Assembly: GCA_003707065.3 (NCBI GenBank)
Contig: PPXM03000005.1
Coordinates: 972,501 to 1,036,500 of the forward strand
Reading direction: 5' to 3'
Length of the DNA: 64,000 nt
From: Trigonopsis variabilis
Lineage: Eukaryota > Ascomycota > Trigonopsidomycetes > Trigonopsidales > Trigonopsidaceae
The position numbers were made by a program, and so were the translations under genes. The notes below the pieces were generated by a model. That model worked only from the letters and a program-made list of their open reading frames with translations. It had not been told where the DNA came from and searched no databases. Shown here piece after piece: positions 31,326-44,359 of the stretch (position 1 is its first letter; each line of letters starts with the position of its first letter).

Positions 31326-33579
31326 ATGAAGTTCCTGGTTTTTCTATTAACTGTTTTTACCAGTCTTGTGGGGTCACGATTCACATCAGATGACCTCATT
31401 TCAACTGGTTCTATCAACAGTCTTTCAGTCGCTGCTGACGGAGTAAGAGCCGCAATGAGGAATGAGAGCATTCTAACTCCAGGAATGGTCAATTTTTATT
31501 TATAAGTCCTATTCTTTGTATTTTCATGAGTATACTGCTCAATTGCAAATTGTCAACAATATGCTGGGGTCCGTTCGGACTATCTACTCGACCACTCGGC
31601 TGCAAGAAGTCACCTTTATTGATGGCGAGAACACGAGATTTCTGCTATTGACCAGTGAGGAAGGAGGAAATGAAACTTCATTATGGACTGGTGACATCTC
31701 CAGCGGCTATTATGTGGGACTAAGCCATGTTCGCCGTTTTCCTTCCCCTGTTTCTGGCCTAAAGACTCATAGAGATGCAAACGGTAGCGTTCAGTATGTC
31801 GTATCCGGCTGGGCTGGACCCGGAGGAGAACTAGGGGAAACTAAACCAAACAAGTACGATTCTGGCGTGCTTTATGATTCTTTATATGTTCGTCATTGGG
31901 ATTACTGGAAATCTGACAAGACCAGAGCCTTATTTACTGGCTCTTTAGTCTTTTCTTCCGATGATGATGTCTTTCAGGACTCTGGAAAGCTCCTGAATGT
32001 CCTGAAAAGAACAGGAATTGAATCGCCTAGGGGACCTTATTTCGAATCCAGCGATTATGACTTATCCGAAAATGGCATCACCTTCTCAGCTAAAGCTCCG
32101 AACCTAAATCCTGCTCTTAATACGGCGTCCTTCATTTATAGGGTGGGATATGATGGGTCCAATCTGACTACCCTGAATGGCGCTTTGAGCCCTCCTCTTG
32201 GTTCAAGTGGTAGTCCTACGTTTTCGCCCAACGGCTCTCTTATCGCTTATCTTCAGCAGCATGAAAATGGATTTGAGTCTGATCGTTCCCGTGTCTATAT
32301 TTGGGATTTGGAGACTAATACGACGAAGGAGTACTTCCCTGATTGGGACGTAAGCCCGAGCGGGCTGGAATGGTCACGAGATGGTTCCACCTTGTATATA
32401 TCTGCGTTAGTAAATGCTACATCGCGGTTATTTAAGCACATATTTGCTGAAAACTTGAAATCACCCAAGCTGATCAAGCTAGATAAATACCAGTCTGTCG
32501 ACGGGGTCTTCCCCACTGCCGGCAACAAGTTGATTCTCCACTTAACTTCCTTCATCGAACCTGCTACAATAGCCCTCTTTGAGAGCGAGATTGATGAAGT
32601 TATCGCCTTGCTTTTCGAGATCTATCCTAGAGGAGGAGTTCTTGAACCGAGCAGAGTGGACGATTTTTGGTTTGTCGGAGCTAAAGGTCGAAAAGTTCAG
32701 GGATTTATCTTCTATCCTGAAAATTTCAATGAAAATAAAACGTATCCTCTTGCATTTTTGATTCATGGAGGACCTCAAGGTGCTTGGGAGAGTTCTTGGA
32801 ATAAACGATGGAATCCTTTAGCATGGACAGGAGCTAGTGAGGAAGGCTGGATTGTTGTTACGATCAATCCTACAGGTAGCACAGGGTACGGTCAAAAATT
32901 CGTCAATGATGTCTCGGAAAACTGGGGTGGTCTTCCTTTCGTGGATCTACTTCTTGGCTACAAATACATCCTGAGACACTCCCCTTTTATCGACTCTGAA
33001 CGTACAATTGCAGCAGGAGCTTCTTATGGAGGTTACATGATAAATTACATCCAGGGAACTGAGTTTGGCCGGGCGTTCAAGGCCCTGGTTTGCCATGACG
33101 GGGTGTATGATACCCGCAGTTTTGGTGTCGATGAGCTTTACTTCCTCAACAAAGAGTTTGGTGGTATGCCTTGGACGAATCCCCAAGGCTACGAAATGTA
33201 CAATCCTGCTAAACTTGTAGACAATTGGATGACCCCGCAGTTGATTGTCCATAGCGGACTCGATTTTAGACTTCCCATTACTGAAGGTCTTGCTGCATTT
33301 AATGCCTTGCAAGTCAAGGGTATCCCTTCCAAGCTACTCTATTTCCCAGACGAGAATCATTGGATCATAAATCCCGAGAATAGCAAGAGATGGCATGACG
33401 AGATATTTTCTTGGATCAACCAGTGGACAATGCCTAAGGAAAGTGATGATGCAACTGATTCTAAAGAAGAGTCAAGCTGGTTGGATAACATTTGGAAATC
33501 TGATGAACTTGAGCATATGGACGAATTGAGCAATAGGCGAGCTTCCTCAGCTGAACCTGTTTTCTGGGCGATCTCTTGA
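31326..33579 (+). CDS. Secreted dipeptidyl-peptidase V-like serine peptidase (S9 family)
   Basis: Exons 31326-31442 and 31483-33579 with a textbook 40-nt intron (GTAAGA...CTAACTCCAG), 737 residues. I start at the ATG at 31326 because it opens a signal peptide, MKFLVFLLTVFTSLVGS. After it comes FTSDDLISTGSINSLSVAADG, and across the splice EWSIFIYKSYS, as at the start of fungal DPP5. A beta-propeller leads to the alpha/beta hydrolase domain: HGGPQGAWES, nucleophile in GASYGGYM (Ser553), LDFRLP (Asp633) and ENHW (His665). Several N-glycosylation sequons are present. It probably trims X-Ala/His-Ser type dipeptides outside the cell. The Asp/Glu-rich tail of about 50 residues is unusual. An upstream in-frame ATG at 31215 would bury the signal peptide. 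Confidence 0.88.
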
Positions 33580-33855
33580 GCGAGCTTGGGCATGGCAATA
33601 GATAATTTTAGGCCATAAGATCATGAATAATAATGCCTACGTAAACATATACCATATAGTCGTCATAATCATTAAGTAAAATACATTAACCCAGTAAACC
33701 GCACAAGTATCAAAAATGCGAGGTGTTTCTCTAACACAGTATACTACTAAGCATCTAAGTTATATACAACCACTTCTACTTTTTAAGATAAGAAACTGAA
33801 TCAAAGAAGGAGATATTTCTCTGAGAACATAGCGATCAAACGAGAGTATATTGAT
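33580..33855. other. Convergent 3' flanks of the peptidase and URA2 genes
   Basis: 276 bp of AT-rich sequence with no recognisable feature; it presumably holds both polyadenylation regions. Confidence 0.45.
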
Positions 33856-36800
33856 TTAGATTTCAGGAGTTTTAGGTCCACCAAGGACAAGAGCTAAGAG
33901 CGCCATACGGACGTAGAGGCCACACCGCATCTAGAAATGTTAGTATCTTTCGAGAAAGTTCATAATTTACCTGGCGGAAATAAGCGGCACGCTGGTCAAA
34001 GTCGACTTCTTCACTGATCTCATTCACTCGAGGAAGAGGATGCATGATACACATATGGCTCTTGGCATTTTTGAGCATATTATTGTCGACAATATAAACG
34101 TCCTTCAAGCGCTCATACTCGGCTTGGTCGGAGAAACGTTCCTTCTGAACTCGGGTGCAGTAAAGGACGTCAGTTGCACCAAGAATTTCCGGAGTAATAA
34201 CCTCAGATTCCAACACGAGTTTTCCATGGCTCGCCAGATCATCCCGAATTTCACGAGGCAGGGATAGCTCTTTGGGTGAGACAAGCTGGATTCGAACATT
34301 CCAGTATTCAAGTAGCTTACACAAAGAATGAACAGTGCGCCCATACTTAAGATCACCCATGAATGTGACAGTAACGCCATTTATTGTGCCTAGCTCTTCG
34401 CGGATAGTGAACAAATCCAAGAAGGACTGAGTTGGGTGTTCTCTAGAGCCATTTCCACCATTAATGATAGGAACTGGGGAGAATTTAGCCGCAGTCGCAG
34501 CAGACTCCTCGGACGGGTGACGTAAAACAACCGCGTCACTATAAGATGCGAGCGTCCGAATAGTGTCCTGAAGAGTTTCTCCCTTGGTAACAGAGGAGCC
34601 TGTAGCTGTAACAGGGACTACTCGTCCTCCAAGACGTTGCATAGCAGCATTGAAAGATGCCGATGTCCTAGTAGAAGGCTCATAGAACAGAGTGGAGATT
34701 AGCCGACCTTTACAGATGTCGAGAACTCCTTCACGCTGGGTCATAAGACGCATATCTTGAGCAACAGCGAAGAGGATATGCAGATCCGAGCGGTTGAACT
34801 GATCGACCGAAAGAATATTCTTGCGGAAGAATGGGTTGTTTCGAAGAACCTGCTGCAAAGCAGATGGAGGAGAAAGAGACTTGGGAATAGAAGGCTCAAA
34901 TGAAGCTTCAGAAGGCGTTTGCTTGGCTAAAAGAGGCGAGAAGATTTCTGGGGCCTTGTTAGGTTGGGGTGACTGAATTTGAAGAGGCAAGCCTTCCTGT
35001 TCTTCCGGTTCTTCGATGCTAGGAACAAAAATAGAAGTATTGAGAAGCTCCGGTCTAATTTGTGGCTTCTCTTTGGTTTGAACATCAATCGAAGAAATTG
35101 CCAACGAGTAATTCCTGCAGATAGCCTCGATCAGCAACTTAGCACACTTCACATTGGTCACCAATGGAATTGAAAAATCAACAGCCATCCGACGAGTTCG
35201 GTAACCTTTCGACATATAGTTGGCAGGCCTTCTAAAATGATTATTGGAAGGCAAGTTGATGTAAAGCTCAATGGTATGGTTCGAAATATGCTGAGTCAAA
35301 GAATACTCCGACTTTTCAGATTCTTCGTCATTCAGGACTTCGACGTACTTCACGGGAACTCCATGTTCCTGTAAAAAGTCGGCAGTACCTGCAGTAGCGA
35401 ACAGGTTATATCCGTGGTCATAAAGGTTCTTAATAGAAGGGAGCAACTCAGCCTTTTCGCGGAAAGAGCCGATGGAAACAAGTATATTCTTTTTCGGAAG
35501 CTTGAATCCAGTAGCAATGAGGGCTTTCAAGTAAGCCTCGTATTTATCGTGGCCAAAGCAGGCAACTTCACCAGTAGAAGCCATCTCAACTCCTAATACA
35601 GGATCAGCACCTGAAAGACGAGAGAAGGAAAATTGGGGAACCTTAACGGCCACTGTATTTTTTTCCAAAGTAACATCTTGAAGGGGATAGGCGCTAACCG
35701 GAAGACCACAGATGGCATCGGTGGCCATTTCAATTAAATCAATTCCACTGGTCTTGGACACAAAGGGGAATGATCGCGAAGCACGAACATTGCATTCGAT
35801 AACTTTGATGTCATTATCTTTGGCGATGAACTGGATATTATAAGGGCCAGTCACATTGAGAGCCTTGCCAATCTTTTGAGTAGCAACAACAATTCGTCGC
35901 ACAGTCTCTGGATCAAGATCCTGAGCAGGGACGCAAAGAGTCGCATCACCTGAATGTACACCAGCATTTTCCACATGTTCAGAGACCACGTGCATAATCA
36001 TCTTTCCATCTTTGGCGACAGCATCCATCTCAATCTCTTTGGCATTCTCAATATACTTTGTAATGACAACAGGATATTCGCGAGAAACCTCGACAGCTTG
36101 CTTCAAATAGTTCTCGAGGTCTGCCTTAGAGTAAACTGTATTCATCGCAGCACCTGAGAGAACATAAGATGGTCGAACGAGAACAGGATAGGAGACTCGA
36201 TCACAGAACTCTTCAGCCTCTTCGATGCTGGTAAGCTCTTTCCAAGCAGGCTGATCAACGCCAATGTTGTCCAACATTCTAGAAAATTTGTATCGGTTTT
36301 CAGCCGTGTCAATCATTTCAGGTGAAGTGCCCAAGATTTTAACATTAGATCGATAAAGCGAAATAGCAATATTATTGGAGGTTTGACCGCCCATAGAAAT
36401 GATAACGCCACTGGAGGTTTCGAGTTGATAAATATCAAGAACCCGTTCAAGGTTAATAACTTCGAAATAGAGACGATCGGCTTCATCATAATCAGTGGAA
36501 ACAGTCTCAGGGTTGTAGTTCACCATAATAGTCTTCATGCCGTGATTTCGAAGAGTTCGAACAGCTCGAACGGCACACCAATCAAATTCAACTGATGATC
36601 CAATTCGATAGACACCAGAACCTAGAACCATTACGCCATGATCATTGAAATCAAGATCATGGGAATCTCCATTGTATGTCATGTAGAGATAATTAGTATG
36701 CGCAGGAAATTCAGCAGCAACAGTATCAATCTGTTTAACAAAAGGCGTAATACCTGCTTCGACACGCAGTCGACGAACAGCCAGTTCGTTAGAGTTGATA

Positions 36801-39673
36801 AATTTTGCGATCTGCCGATCCTCAAATCCCAGTTGCTTCGCTTGTTTGATATATCTGATCGGAATGTTGCTCATGGTGAACTGGGAGAGACGCTTTCCGA
36901 AATTAATAAGATGAGAAAGCTTGTTCAAAAACCATTTATCGATTCGAGTCATTTCCCAAATTTTTTCAACGCTATATCCAGAATCCATCGCGTTGGCAAT
37001 AGCAAATAAACGTTGGTCTGAAGGAGTTTGAAGTTCTGCATCAATGTCGATGGACATGAGCGCACTAGTAGCATTGAAACCCATGTTTTGATAGTCCACA
37101 GCTCGAATGGCCTTCTGTATCGCTTCTTCAAATGTCCGACCTATAGCCATAACTTCTCCAACGCTCTTCATACTCGAAGAGAGTACATTGCTGACCCTAG
37201 TGAACTTTTTAAGATCCCAACGAGGAATCTTGACAACACAGTAGTCAAGGGATGGCTCAAAACAGGTGCAAGTGCTCTTAGTGACAGTGTTTTTAATCTC
37301 ATTCAAGGGAATATTAAGGCCAAGCTTAGCAGCAATAAAGGCTAAAGGATATCCGGTGGCCTTGGAAGCAAGAGCTGAAGATCGAGACAGACGGGCATTG
37401 ACTTCAATGATGCAATACTCTTTAGAGAAAGGGTTCAAAGCATACTGGATATTGCATTCTCCAACGACTCCCAAATGTCGAATGACATTAACCGCAGTCG
37501 TCCGCAGCATATTGTAATCCTCGTCAGACAGAGTCTGTGAAGGCGCGACGACGATCGAGTCACCCGTATGGATACCAAGGGGGTCGAAATTTTCCATATT
37601 GCAAACAGTGATGCAGTTATCGAAAGCGTCGCGGACAACCTCATATTCAATCTCCTTCCATCCCTTCATACTTCGTTCAACAAGAACCTGCGGGCTGGCT
37701 GCAAAAGCCTTGGTGCATAGGTCGACAAGTTGCTGCTCGTTTTCAGCAAATCCAGAACCCAGACCACCTAACGCATAAGCGGCCCGAACGATCACAGGAA
37801 AACCAATGTCCTTCACAGCATCGAGAGCTTCTTGAACATTATTAGCCGATGCAGATTTCGCACATTTTTCCCCAATTTGATCCATGCTTCTGGCAAATAA
37901 CTCTCTGTCTTCGGTGGTGATAATAGTGTCGATAGGAGTGCCTAGAACTTTGACTCCAAGATCTTCGAATTCATCTTTCAGCTCGATACCGACATTAAGA
38001 GCAGTCTGTCCACCGAAAGTGACATAAATCGCATCCGGTTTTTCTTCCTTGATAACTTTTCGGACAAATTCAGCGGTAACAGGCAAGAAATACACCTTAT
38101 CGGCAAGACCACGAGAAGTCTGGATAGTAGCAATATTTGGATTAATAAGAATTGTGTAGATGCCTTCTTCTTTGAGAGCCTTAATAGCTTGACTACCAGA
38201 GTAATCAAACTCTCCAGCTTGACCAATACTAAGACCACCACTTCCGAGAACAAGAACCTTTTTGGCGTATACTCGAGGGTGCTTTGCTCGGTTCTCGTCG
38301 ATAAGGCCGTGAGGAAATTGAACTGGGGCAAGTATGCCCGCATTAGACGATTTTCTGACTGCATCGATGAAAATATCGAACAGAAATTCGGTATCACGAG
38401 GGCCAGGAGTAGACTCGGGATGGAACTGAACAGAGAAAAAGGGCTTTTCCGTGTTATAGATACCTTCGTTCGAACCGTCATTGGCGTTAACAAAGAGTTC
38501 TTTCCAACCACTAGGCAGTGTGTCAGTATCGACAGCATATCCATGGTTTTGAGATGTGATATAGCAGCGGCCGCTAATAAGATTTGTGCAAGGAATGTTG
38601 TGTCCACGGTTACCGAACTTGAGTTTCAAAGTTTCAGCACCGATAGCCCTAGCAAGAAGCTGATGCCCAAGACAGATGCCGAAGACGGGAACTTTTCCAT
38701 TTTGAACAGCTTTAGCGAGAGATGCAACTGTAGAGTCAAGAAGAGCGGGGTTTCCAGGACCATTCGAGATAAAAAGACCATCATAAGGTTCGCTGATGAG
38801 AGATAAGTCGTAGTCCCAAGGTACCACAAATAATTCCACACCACGGCGAACGAAACAGCGAATTTGATTGTATTTCATGCCCACGTCAATACAAAGAATG
38901 CGAAGAGTTCGGCCATCCTGGGTCTTGATCGCGTTGGCAGGTGCAGGTTTATAAAGCACAGGCTCCTTCACAGAGACGCGAGCTACAAGGTTTGACTCGT
39001 TGGGATTGTTCCAATCGACATTTTGAAACTTCGAAGAGCAAGACAAACGATCATATTTATCGGAAACTTCAATCGAGAGTTTGGCAAGCATGCTACCTTT
39101 CTCACGGATGTGCTTCGTCAAGGCACGAGTATCGACACCGTACACAGCGGGAATCTTCTCCTCCTTTAGCCAAGCTCCAAGAGAAGATGTGGCCAGAAAG
39201 TGAGAATATTCTTCGCAGTAGCTGTTAACAATAAGACCTGCCACGTGGATTCTATTGGATTCAAAATACTTGGGAATAGACGTCACAAGCTCGTCCATTT
39301 CGGTACGAGAAGGGACCCCGTAATTTCCAATCATTGGAAACGTGATCACCAATATTTGACCTTCGTAGGAAGGATCTGTAATAGATTCAGGATAGCCAAC
39401 CATACCTATATTCAGGAAAAGAAGCGATTAGCCTTGAAGATGATAGACGTCTCGAGCACACTTACCAGTCTGAAAGACAATTTCACCCGAAACAGAGATC
39501 TCGGCGCCAAAAGAATAGCCACGAGTAACGTAGCCGTCTTCTAACTCTATCTGGACGAGCTTGTCATGCTCGTTTAGATAAGGTACCACCGGAAGATACT
39601 TAAGAGCGCGAACAGTATTATCAGAAGTAACACTGTTAACAACTTCAGAGAGGCTCGCACGTCTGTTGCTCAT
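33856..39673 (-). CDS. URA2: Pyrimidine synthesis fusion: glutamine amidotransferase-CPSase-ATCase, without the dihydroorotase-like domain
   Basis: Exons 39466-39673, 33971-39405 and 33856-33930 (introns 60 and 40 nt) encode 1905 residues. The order is: amidotransferase (nucleophile in GICLGHQ, about Cys314), two CPSase halves ([20 protein letters not shown] and [19 protein letters not shown]), the MGS-type regulatory domain ending near residue 1500, a Pro/Glu-rich linker of about 80 residues, then ATCase (about 1585-1905; [20 protein letters not shown]). The last exon restores the conserved ATCase end [19 protein letters not shown]. The enzyme makes carbamoyl phosphate and carbamoyl-aspartate. 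S. cerevisiae and S. pombe proteins are over 2200 residues and carry an inactive dihydroorotase-like domain between MGS and ATCase; here it is missing. Active dihydroorotase must be encoded elsewhere, as in other fungi. Confidence 0.95.
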
Positions 39674-41187
39674 TTTTTTCTCGCAAACAGATGTCTAAAC
39701 ACTGTTAGCTTTGTCCTAGTCACCCGGGTCCAACTGGCAGCCTAATCGACATACCTAAGACAAAGTCCAATAAGTAAACTATCAATAAATATCAAAGCTG
39801 CTCCCCTAGACTATCGAATAATTAGTAGCTCCCGAAAAAACAATTCAGCGATGCTAATAACTATTCGTAGTTGCCTAGGAGAAGGGAAAAAAAATTTCAG
39901 CCAGTAATGGGAAAAAAAATGGGCACCGCCGTTCTGGGAAGGTAGGGTAACTTATGTTCACTAACGCCGAGAATGTTCGGATTTTGATTGGACTCTAGAT
40001 AAGCAAACTTTTGAAAACCCGTTAATGTAGGACAGGGATAGTATATTCCCTTTATTAAAGCTCTTGATTTTCCAGAAGGTAAAAATAAGGTGTATGAGCC
40101 GAATCATTTAAGTTCTTATCTACCGGTTTTTTTCCCTGTTCCTCGAAGCTGTCCGTATGGCGCCCGCCGCTCGTACTCTTATGGCGACGCGCACAAATGT
40201 ACTAATGAAAGAAAGCTTGGAGTTAAGAATCGAGTTTTACTCAGGACTGGCTCGACTGACGAGCAGCGATGGTCAACATCGTTTGTAAGCCTATCTATTC
40301 AGACATCTCGCAGATCAGAACATGTGTCCCTAGATATTTCACCCGAACGCGTTGAGATATCTCCCAAGAACAGTTATTGAATATCTTACATCTAACAAGT
40401 AATTCGTAAAGTCGATTAATATGTACTTCATAATCTAGTAGAGAATGACCTGTCACCTTCAACTAAAGGTGAAAATCTAGGAGACAAGAATAAGGTCTTC
40501 AGTGAACGTTACATGGGGTATGATGCGCCGCTTACTACTCTATCATAAGATCCAGAAGAAAAAAAAGGAGGAAGAAAAGCGAATTTGTTGCTAAATAGGG
40601 CGAAAGCACTGGAGAAATAAGGCCGTATCATAAGAAGTATTACATGGTCTAGCCTCTTTAATAGTACTTTCTTAATTACATATCACTATATGTTATTCCA
40701 GGGTATTGCATCAAAGATCTGTCATATGGAAACGTACATTCAGCTGTGCTGGATAAGATGAGCTTTGTTGCGTCATAGGACAGACAGAGCAATCGGCTGT
40801 AGTTGCCATTTAAGAAAACGATTGATCGTTCGGCCCAGAAGATGACAATCAAGTCAAACAAGTCATAATCGGACAATGTATAAGAAGATAAGGCTAATTA
40901 TCGGCGACACGTACCAACTCATCTATTCAATTATTCCCGTTACGGGAGAGTAAGCATGTACGGCATAGACTTTTGTCAGAGAGTACCAACCAGTTGAAAG
41001 TTGTCCCGCGGCCTCCACGGGATAGACTGCCGAACAACAAAATATATCCTGCAAGTCACTAAAAACTTGAGGCTCCGGACATCCTCGGTGTCATTTAAAC
41101 TTGCAATCTCTAAGCATTTCGACGTCTGGAATATAATATAAAGTCTGGCGTTTCCTGCTCGTTTATTAAAGATTTGGGGAATCTGAT
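39674..41187. other. Divergent intergenic region of URA2 and the HAL4-like kinase
   Basis: 1.5 kb without a convincing gene; short frames at 40090-40380, 40676-40876 and 40976-41233 lack similarity, and the first of these has no ATG. Two GGGAAAAAAAA runs lie at about 39886 and 39910 in the proximal URA2 promoter; such A-tracts often exclude nucleosomes. Confidence 0.45.
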
Positions 41188-43181
41188 ATGGCGCCTGGTT
41201 CAGATCAGTCCACGAATTCAAGGACTGAAGCATCAGTCAACTCGATCACAAATAAGCTGGCAGATGTGAGCTTAAAGTCGTCCCGATTAATGGGGAACAG
41301 TACTCATGTATATGAGCACGTCACGCTGCCTCCTTCGCGGGTAAGTTTTCATGAATGTTTATCTTTTCAAATATTCAAGAATAATTAACCTAACGTCTAT
41401 AGGTCGCTTCACATGATTCCGGTTCTAGGGCAACCCCGTCTCCTGGTTCATCTGTGACTTCGTTTTCGGATGCCGCCTCTGCCAGCACGTTCACTGATGA
41501 TCATATGCACTCAGACCATGAACATGGCGATATATCTCATTTACGTGGTTCAGCTGCAAGCCAATCCCATAGTCATGGCGGATCGGATGAGAACATAAAA
41601 AGAAATGAACCGTCTTCTCCGAGCCCCCATAATGCTCAAGCCCGAAACATTCACCCTCACTTCTTCGTTGGCGAAGATCCAGCCTCTAAAGGTTCAACTC
41701 CAAATGGTTCTCCCACGCCATCAAGAACTCCGTCTCATGAAAGTACTCCCGCTAGTGTTTCTACAACCGCTTCCTCCGCTCATAATGATCATTCGGATGA
41801 TTCTCGCAGAAAGCATCATAGCAGTATGATAGATGATATATCTCCACGGTTTGTCTTCTCCAAGAAAAAGGCACCTTTCAGCACTGGTCTATCAAACCGG
41901 CCTAGTAAAGAACAGGTTGTTGATCAGACCCATCACCACCATTCGGGAGGCTTGATGAAAAGCAAAGCTCATTCCAGTATGATGGAATTGAAGAGATTCT
42001 TTAAGCCAAGTCTCAAGAAATCTAAAGACAAGGATGGCCATAAGGCCTCAAAAGTACCCAGTTCATCTAGTATATCTTCCCGGTCATCCAGTACTAGTCT
42101 CAACAAAGCCGTTCCCTTTGGCGAAGAAAACAATACTCTGTCTAAACGTTACGGTAAGTTTGGTCAAGTCCTTGGCTCAGGTGCCGGGGGAAGCGTCCGA
42201 ATCATGAAAAGAGCCTCTGATGGCACTACCTTTGCTGTCAAAGAATTCCGTCCTCGACATCCTCATGAATCCGAAAAAGAGTATGCGAAGAAAGTTACAG
42301 CCGAATTTTGCATTGGATCAACATTACACCATGCGAATATTATAGAAACCCTTGATATAGTACAAGAGGGTGGAAAATTCTATGAGGTCATGGAGTATTG
42401 TCCTTATGACTTGTTTGCTATTGTGATGTCTGGGAAGATGTCTCGACTCGAGATCGGATGCGTCTTCAAACAGATTCTCTCAGGCGTACAGTACCTCCAT
42501 GAGATGGGCCTCGCTCATCGTGACTTGAAACTGGACAACTGTGTAGTCAATGAGGATGGGATTGTCAAAATTATTGACTTTGGAAGCGCTAGTGTCTTTA
42601 GGTATCCTTTTGAGAAAGATATTGTTTACTCTCATGGTATCGTGGGATCCGACCCCTACCTTGCTCCAGAGGTCTGCAAAGAATTGAAGTACGATCCGCA
42701 ACCTGCGGACGTGTGGTCTTGTGCTATTATATTCTGCTGTATGACTCTCCGGAGATTCCCATGGAAAGCTCCACGAATGTCAGATAACTCATTTCGTCTT
42801 TTTGCCTCCGACCCCGAACCCCCTGAAGATCAAAATGCGAAGGATACACAAGATCCAAATAGGGTTCGCACAAGCATGCTTACCGATGGACACGACCAGG
42901 CTCCTCCTCATAAGAGTGTTATCAAAGGTCCTTGGCGTCTTTTGCGATTGCTGCCGGCTGAGACTCGTCCCGTAATCGGTGCTATGCTTGAGCTTGACCC
43001 AAAGAAAAGAGCAAAGTTGAATGATGTCTTTGAAGATCCCTATATCAAGGGCCTCAATATGTGTACTGTTTCTCCTTCAGGAGAGGTGATTAAGTGCAAG
43101 GATCATACGCATACTCTGGTGGCCCCAGAAAATGCTCATTTAGTGAACTATCGGAAACGGGATGACTCCAAGCCGCGATAG
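41188..43181 (+). CDS. Ser/Thr kinase of the HAL4/SAT4-HAL5 class
   Basis: Exons 41188-41340 and 41403-43181 (62-nt intron, GTAAGT...CCTAACGTCTATAG) encode 643 residues. The N-terminal ~290 residues are Ser/His-rich and look disordered. The kinase domain (about 300-590) has the glycine loop [19 protein letters not shown]-type [19 protein letters not shown] and DPYLAPEV. The insert [30 protein letters not shown] is diagnostic of the fungal Npr1/Hal5 group. Hal4 and Hal5 stabilise potassium transporters and nutrient permeases at the plasma membrane and are needed for salt tolerance. Both a Hal4 and a Hal5 reading are possible; the short N-terminus fits Hal4/fission-yeast Hal4 best. Confidence 0.87.
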
Positions 43182-43677
43182 TAAAGGTATTATTTCCCGA
43201 ATTGAATTGATGTTTATAAATATATGCGATGCGTTTGGAAGGTTCCGATATGATGTTTTATTTCTTGACGCGCTCTTCTCTCTACTTATGTATTAAATTT
43301 TGCTTTATTATTGGACTTGCTGTTCTTTGTTTCCCCATTATCATGATCATTTCATTTTGAAATCAAGAAGAAAACATTCTATGTGCATGTCGGGTTCTAT
43401 GTCGAGTTTGCCGTTTTGTCCATCTGAAGGGAGTATTGCTTTTTCTCTATTATGAGGAAGAAATATTTTCTATGCTAATAAGTTAAGTGCATCAAATGTG
43501 CTTATTGATGGTAAATCTAGCTATATGAGAAAGGTATTCTGAGAACGGATCACATCTTTGAGCAGTTCTACCTTGTGTAGCGCATCAGACATCAACGCAT
43601 TAAAAGCGCATATGCCACATCAATATACATGCACATTCAGTTAATATATACAGATCCAATATCCAACATTTCGCAAC
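43182..43677. other. Convergent 3' flanks, nothing recognised
   Basis: About 500 bp between the kinase gene and the ribosomal-protein gene, AT-rich, without an open frame or RNA motif. Confidence 0.45.
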
Positions 43678-44142
43678 TTAATACACAACCTTGACTCCGA
43701 CGGAGATGGCTTGACCCAACACTGACCGGGCAATGCTCTCAAGAGGGAGCTTTTCTAATCGAGGATCCATTTGCTTAATCTTAGCTATTTCGTAGATATG
43801 TTTAACCGAGATGGTCCCGACCGGCTGTGACTTGAGATCAGAAACCCATTGTCCGCTCCACTGAGCTCCGCCTTTGAGAGCTCCTGCAGCTTGTATAAGA
43901 AGATAGGATGTAGACGGAGGTCGAACATCAAACGAAAACGTACGATCAGGGTTAATTTTGATTAGGCAAGGAATAGGGATACCGGGAATATACTGAGCTG
44001 TTCTTGCGTTGAATTCTTTGCAAAAATCAATGGCCTTAACACCTTTTGATCCTAGTGCAGGTCCAACTGGTGGTGCTGGAGCAGCTTTTCCTGCTCCTAC
44101 AATCAATTTGACGAGTACAGGCTTTGCTGCTTTTGAGGACAT
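43678..44142 (-). CDS. MRPL19: Mitochondrial large-subunit ribosomal protein uL11m
   Basis: A single exon. I start at the ATG at 44142 (154 residues), which gives [20 protein letters not shown], nearly the same start as yeast Mrpl19 (158 residues). The frame is open 13 codons further but without an [30 protein letters not shown] is the rRNA/L10-stalk-contacting N-terminal domain (quoted here in part), and [18 protein letters not shown] lies in the C-terminal domain that binds the GTPase-centre rRNA. The protein has no cleavable-looking leader, as in yeast. It belongs to the mitoribosome. Confidence 0.93.
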   Translation of the reverse strand: MSSKAAKPVLVKLIVGAGKAAPAPPVGPALGSKGVKAIDFCKEFNARTAQYIPGIPIPCLIKINPDRTFSFDVRPPSTSYLLIQAAGALKGGAQWSGQWVSDLKSQPVGTISVKHIYEIAKIKQMDPRLEKLPLESIARSVLGQAISVGVKVVY

Positions 44143-44359
44143 GGGTGTAGTCGAGCTTCTTGGTCGGCAGCGGATGTACAAAATTTCTCATAGCAACCCA
44201 ACCGGGAGGATCTTATGGCTGTCTATTTACTACAGATGGTAACTAATGATAAATTGACAAGTCCTAAGAGGTTCTTTTCATTATTCCGCTCATGCCGCTG
44301 GTGTTAAATAGTATGCTCAGCCTTAAGCTAGAAATAGTATTATACATGCAGTCATTCAT

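Noticed and set aside
40090-40380. Open frame in the URA2-kinase intergenic region
   Set aside because: It starts with GTG, has no similarity and no splice partner.
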